Origin: Leptolyngbyaceae cyanobacterium MAG.088
GTDB lineage: Bacteria > Cyanobacteriota > Cyanobacteriia > Phormidesmidales > Phormidesmidaceae
Assembly: GCA_019634055.1 (NCBI GenBank)
Contig: JAHQVZ010000312.1
Coordinates: 1-35,201, forward strand
Direction: 5' to 3'
DNA length: 35,201 nt
In this document: piece after piece, positions 32,635 through 35,201 of the stretch
Layout of the letters: every line of letters begins with the position of its first letter
Position numbering within the stretch: the first letter of the stretch is position 1
Notes under the pieces: generated by a model
Database searches by the model: none
Seen by the model: the letters and a program-made list of their open reading frames with translations, nothing else
What the model was told of the DNA's origin: nothing
Position numbers and translations under genes: made by a program

Positions 32635-33063
32635 ATGAAGTCTGAGCAAAAGCAACGTCTTTATAATTCCAAGGAAAACATAAAATCAGCTCAGCTACTC
32701 GCCCATAGTCACTTTTACGATATTGCTATTTCCCGCGCTTATTACGCCATGTTATATGTGGCAGAAGCTTTGCTTTTAGAGCAAACGGCAACCATACCCA
32801 CACAAAATGAAGCCGTTAATAGTTTGTTCATGGAACACTTTTCTGAAAGCAGCCCCCTGTTTCAGCCCTATGGGACCTACTTGCAAGATGGCCTAAAGGC
32901 TCGATTACGAGCCGACTACTGCCATGCAAATAAGGCGACTTTAGCGGATGCAAAACAGCACATCAACCGCGCCAAAGCCTTTTTGGATTTGGCCAAGCAT
33001 TATCTGCGAACAGACGTAGTGACAGCAGCCCCTGCTGAGGTTAGTTTGGGGCGACGGGGTTAA
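32635..33063 (+). CDS. HEPN domain-containing protein
   Basis: From the ATG at 32635 (GGAG nine bases upstream) the product is 142 residues. It matches HEPN proteins: an N-terminal helix SKENIKSAQLLAHSHFYDIA, the core SRAYYAMLYVAEALLLEQ, and the C-terminal LKARLRADYCHANKATLADA with an R-x4-H in RADYCH, then helix INRAKAFLDLAKHYL. HEPN domains are helical bundles, many being RNases or nucleotide-binding partners of MNT nucleotidyltransferases in toxin-antitoxin pairs. No nucleotidyltransferase gene is adjacent on either side, so it appears solitary. Earlier starts (TTG 32566, ATG 32587) lack a ribosome site. The stop is 12 bases from the convergent transporter stop. Confidence 0.8.
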   Translation: MKSEQKQRLYNSKENIKSAQLLAHSHFYDIAISRAYYAMLYVAEALLLEQTATIPTQNEAVNSLFMEHFSESSPLFQPYGTYLQDGLKARLRADYCHANKATLADAKQHINRAKAFLDLAKHYLRTDVVTAAPAEVSLGRRG

Positions 33064-33075
33064 TTTACCGGCTAA

Positions 33076-34479
33076 CTATTGAGTCTGTTTACGACGCTCG
33101 GCCAGCTTGAGCAACGTTTCAGCATGGGTTGCTTTCGTGATGGGGTAAAAATAGGTCAGTATCATTCCACCCACCAATAAGATCAGGGGCACAGGGCCAA
33201 TAAATATGCGAATAGCCCATAGGGCAGATTCAGTTTGGTTGGTCAGATCTTTATCAAAACCAGAATATTCGAGAGCCAGGCTAAAAAGGGTAATGCCTCC
33301 AGCCAAACCTAATTTTTGGAGTAGCGTCATAAAGGCATAAAACGCACCTTCACTCCGACGTCCGGTTTTAAGTTCATTGAATTCGATCACGTCTGGCAAA
33401 ATTGACCAGGGAACAACATAGGCGGTGGCTACGCCAAAACTAGCCACCACGCACAGGAGATACATGGCACCTAGCTGTCCTGGCTGGAGGAAAAATAAGC
33501 CGAGCTGCACCAGGATCCAAATTCCCCCACCTAGAAAGTACACGCCTTTTTTGCCAATCTGTTTAGCCAGAAAATTGCAAACGAACAGCATGATAATGGC
33601 GATGCCTTGCACCAGCAACAGCGCCAAAAAATAATTTGGATTGTCCATCCAAAAGACGACGTAGTAGGGCAAAACGGTGGCCGTAATCTGGAGCGCTAGC
33701 CAGGAAAACAGATAGATACCAACAACAAACAAGAAGGGGCGATTGCTAAAGACAATCTTGAGTTGTTCTAAGAATGAGTCATTGTCGCCCTCTTGTCCGC
33801 TGTTGAGTGAACGGCCTAAATAGGTAGCCTGCCGTTGATAGTGGCCAAAGGTGCCAAAGACACACCAGTAAGTTGTTGCGATCGCAACGAGTCCACCTAA
33901 AATACTTAGTATTTGGTACTGCCGTTGGGGGCTTTCAACCTGGCCACTGACAACGGCCCCCAAGGCTAAGATCAAAACAGCGCCAATTAAAGAGAATGCC
34001 AGCCGAAATGATGTTAGCTCGGTGCGACCGTCATAATCTTCAGTCATTTCAGCCGTGAGCGTGGAATAAGGCAAATTTGTAGTGGTGAAAAACGTCTGAA
34101 ATACCGCAGACATCAAAATGTAATAGCAAAATAACGCGATTTGGCTATTCAGACCCGGTACAATCCAAACAAAGTAAAAAGTAGCTCCAAAGGGTATAGC
34201 CGTTAATGCAATCCATGGATAGCGACGCCCCCAGCGAGTTTTGGTACGGTCACTTAACATGCCGACCAGTGGATCGTTAACCAAATCCCAAATTTTACCA
34301 ATGGTAAGTACGCTGCCTGCTAACCATGGCTCTAACCCAGCAACATTGGTTAAAAAGATTAAAAATGAAACAGCTAGCAGATTAGATGTGAGCCCTGCGC
34401 CCATATCCCCGGCCCCATAAGCCAACTTTGTAGACCAAGTCAGTTTTGGCGGATGCGACGGCTTACCTGAAATTTCCAT
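33076..34479 (-). CDS. MFS transporter, glycoside-pentoside-hexuronide (GPH):cation symporter-like
   Basis: The 467-residue polytopic protein has about 12 hydrophobic segments and matches the MelB/GPH group: N-terminal KLAYGAGDMGAGLTSNLLAV, then the conserved loop WDLVNDPLVGMLSDRTKTRW (Asp residues lining the cation/sugar path, plus R-T-K-T-R-W-G-R-R), PYSTLTAEMTEDYDGRTELT, and in the second half FNELKTGRRSEGAFYAFMT with its conserved Arg/Glu. GPH carriers import sugars with Na+ or H+; the substrate is unknown. It is convergent with the HEPN gene and divergent from the phosphoribosyltransferase. No regulator or glycosidase is adjacent to hint at the sugar. Confidence 0.88.
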   Translation of the reverse strand: MEISGKPSHPPKLTWSTKLAYGAGDMGAGLTSNLLAVSFLIFLTNVAGLEPWLAGSVLTIGKIWDLVNDPLVGMLSDRTKTRWGRRYPWIALTAIPFGATFYFVWIVPGLNSQIALFCYYILMSAVFQTFFTTTNLPYSTLTAEMTEDYDGRTELTSFRLAFSLIGAVLILALGAVVSGQVESPQRQYQILSILGGLVAIATTYWCVFGTFGHYQRQATYLGRSLNSGQEGDNDSFLEQLKIVFSNRPFLFVVGIYLFSWLALQITATVLPYYVVFWMDNPNYFLALLLVQGIAIIMLFVCNFLAKQIGKKGVYFLGGGIWILVQLGLFFLQPGQLGAMYLLCVVASFGVATAYVVPWSILPDVIEFNELKTGRRSEGAFYAFMTLLQKLGLAGGITLFSLALEYSGFDKDLTNQTESALWAIRIFIGPVPLILLVGGMILTYFYPITKATHAETLLKLAERRKQTQ

Positions 34480-34681
34480 AGTGTGGGGATATTGCTAGAA
34501 ATTATTAAATCATCTGTAGAATGAGGCTCAATCCTGACTGTACCGTCACATCAAGCGTCACACTAGTTTTTTACATGTTTCCATGGGCTAGAACGGCAAT
34601 CTAAAGCAAGATATCTGTTCTAGCGAACAAAGCAACGTTCTATTATTGCCCTATTTGTGTCATCCCTTCTCTGAATTACCG

Positions 34682-35201
34682 ATGTCAGCCACCTCTGATT
34701 TAGCAGCTTCTAAGGTTTCCACCGACACCGATTTATATGTTTCCTGGGCTGAATACCACCAGGCTATTGAAAATTTAGCGATCGCAATTCATCAATCTGA
34801 CTGGCAATTTAACCAAATTGTCTGTCTAGCGAAAGGAGGTCTACGGATTGGTGACACTCTCTGCCGTATTTATAATCAACCCCTAGCAATTCTCTCCACG
34901 TCATCCTATGGCGGAGAAGGGAACCGGACCCGTGGAGCAATTACATTTTCTAGAGATCTCAGTATGACCACTACTAATCTCGGAACTCATGTCCTTTTAG
35001 TCGATGACTTAGTGGATTCAGGCCAAAGTTTACAACGCAGTATTCGTTGGTTAGAACATCGCTATGGTTTCTACATTGATGACATTAAAACTGCCGTACT
35101 TTGGTACAAGGCATGCTCAGCTATTAAGCCTGATTATTATGTTGACTATTTAGAAACCAACCCTTGGATTCATCAACCATTCGAAAAGTATGAAGAGATG
35201 A
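34682..35201 (+). CDS. phosphoribosyltransferase family protein, 3' end outside window
   Basis: An ATG at 34682 opens a frame running to the window end (173 codons seen). The PRPP-binding loop is clear: HVLLVDDLVDSGQSLQRSI, with the two acidic residues and the DSGQS phosphate loop. Before it lie IVCLAKGGLRIGDTLCRIY and ILSTSSYGG, typical of the hood and first strands of hypoxanthine/xanthine phosphoribosyltransferase-like enzymes (Gpt type). These make nucleotides from free bases and PRPP. The missing end is probably short, since the last residues (NPWIHQPFEKYEEM) are near the usual C-terminus. An 8-bp inverted repeat (GCTAGAAC/GTTCTAGC, 34587-34624) lies upstream, where a promoter is expected. 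Confidence 0.85.
   Translation, partial: MSATSDLAASKVSTDTDLYVSWAEYHQAIENLAIAIHQSDWQFNQIVCLAKGGLRIGDTLCRIYNQPLAILSTSSYGGEGNRTRGAITFSRDLSMTTTNLGTHVLLVDDLVDSGQSLQRSIRWLEHRYGFYIDDIKTAVLWYKACSAIKPDYYVDYLETNPWIHQPFEKYEEM

Overview
The window looks like chromosomal DNA of a cyanobacterium. The palindrome GCGATCGC (HIP1) occurs about 17 times in 35 kb. Pantothenate synthetase and CMP kinase are fused, as is usual in cyanobacteria, and CofH, a prohibitin-like SPFH protein, a transmembrane Ser/Thr kinase and RlpA are present. No rRNA, tRNA, CRISPR array, insertion sequence or phage gene was recognised. All family assignments were made by eye from sequence motifs; no database search was run.

Layout. 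At 1-3.1 kb there is the tail of a pirin-like gene, then an imelysin-family protein and a di-heme oxidoreductase (a known envelope iron/redox pairing) closed by a strong terminator. At 3.1-7 kb the DNA is sparse and partly decayed: a secreted protein of unknown function, a GNAT gene broken by an in-frame stop, an intact GNAT, an orphan ORF fragment, an FkbM-like protein and a 60-residue membrane peptide. At 7.2-10.5 kb, all on the minus strand, are a CrtI-type carotenoid desaturase, a two-domain GNAT and a DUF1499 protein. At 10.7-15.4 kb are a lipoprotein, an alpha/beta hydrolase, a small membrane protein, a hydrolase-fold protein without the usual nucleophile overlapping a 2OG-Fe(II) oxygenase-like gene, and cofH. 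At 15.5-17.5 kb are glucokinase and a YebC/TACO1 protein.

At 17.7-24.6 kb lies the most system-like part: DUF4129, DUF4350, MoxR AAA+ ATPase and DUF58 genes overlap or nearly touch on the plus strand, followed by an inverted SpoIIM-like membrane gene, a polytopic membrane gene and an RDD gene. This is a widespread but poorly understood envelope module. The divergent promoter between the SpoIIM-like gene and the next membrane gene holds two tandem 22-bp units, each with an AGGT-TTG-ACCT dyad.

At 25-35.2 kb are panC-cmk and rlpA (minus), a long intergenic region with nested inverted repeats, purM, a prohibitin-like gene, a transmembrane Ser/Thr kinase (minus), a HEPN protein, a GPH-type sugar:cation symporter (minus), and a phosphoribosyltransferase cut by the window end.

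I saw no clear defence island or secondary-metabolite cluster. The best leads are the MoxR/DUF58/SpoIIM/RDD module with its tandem operator-like repeat, the CrtI-type desaturase, two family members lacking signature catalytic or metal-binding residues, and the structured region upstream of purM.
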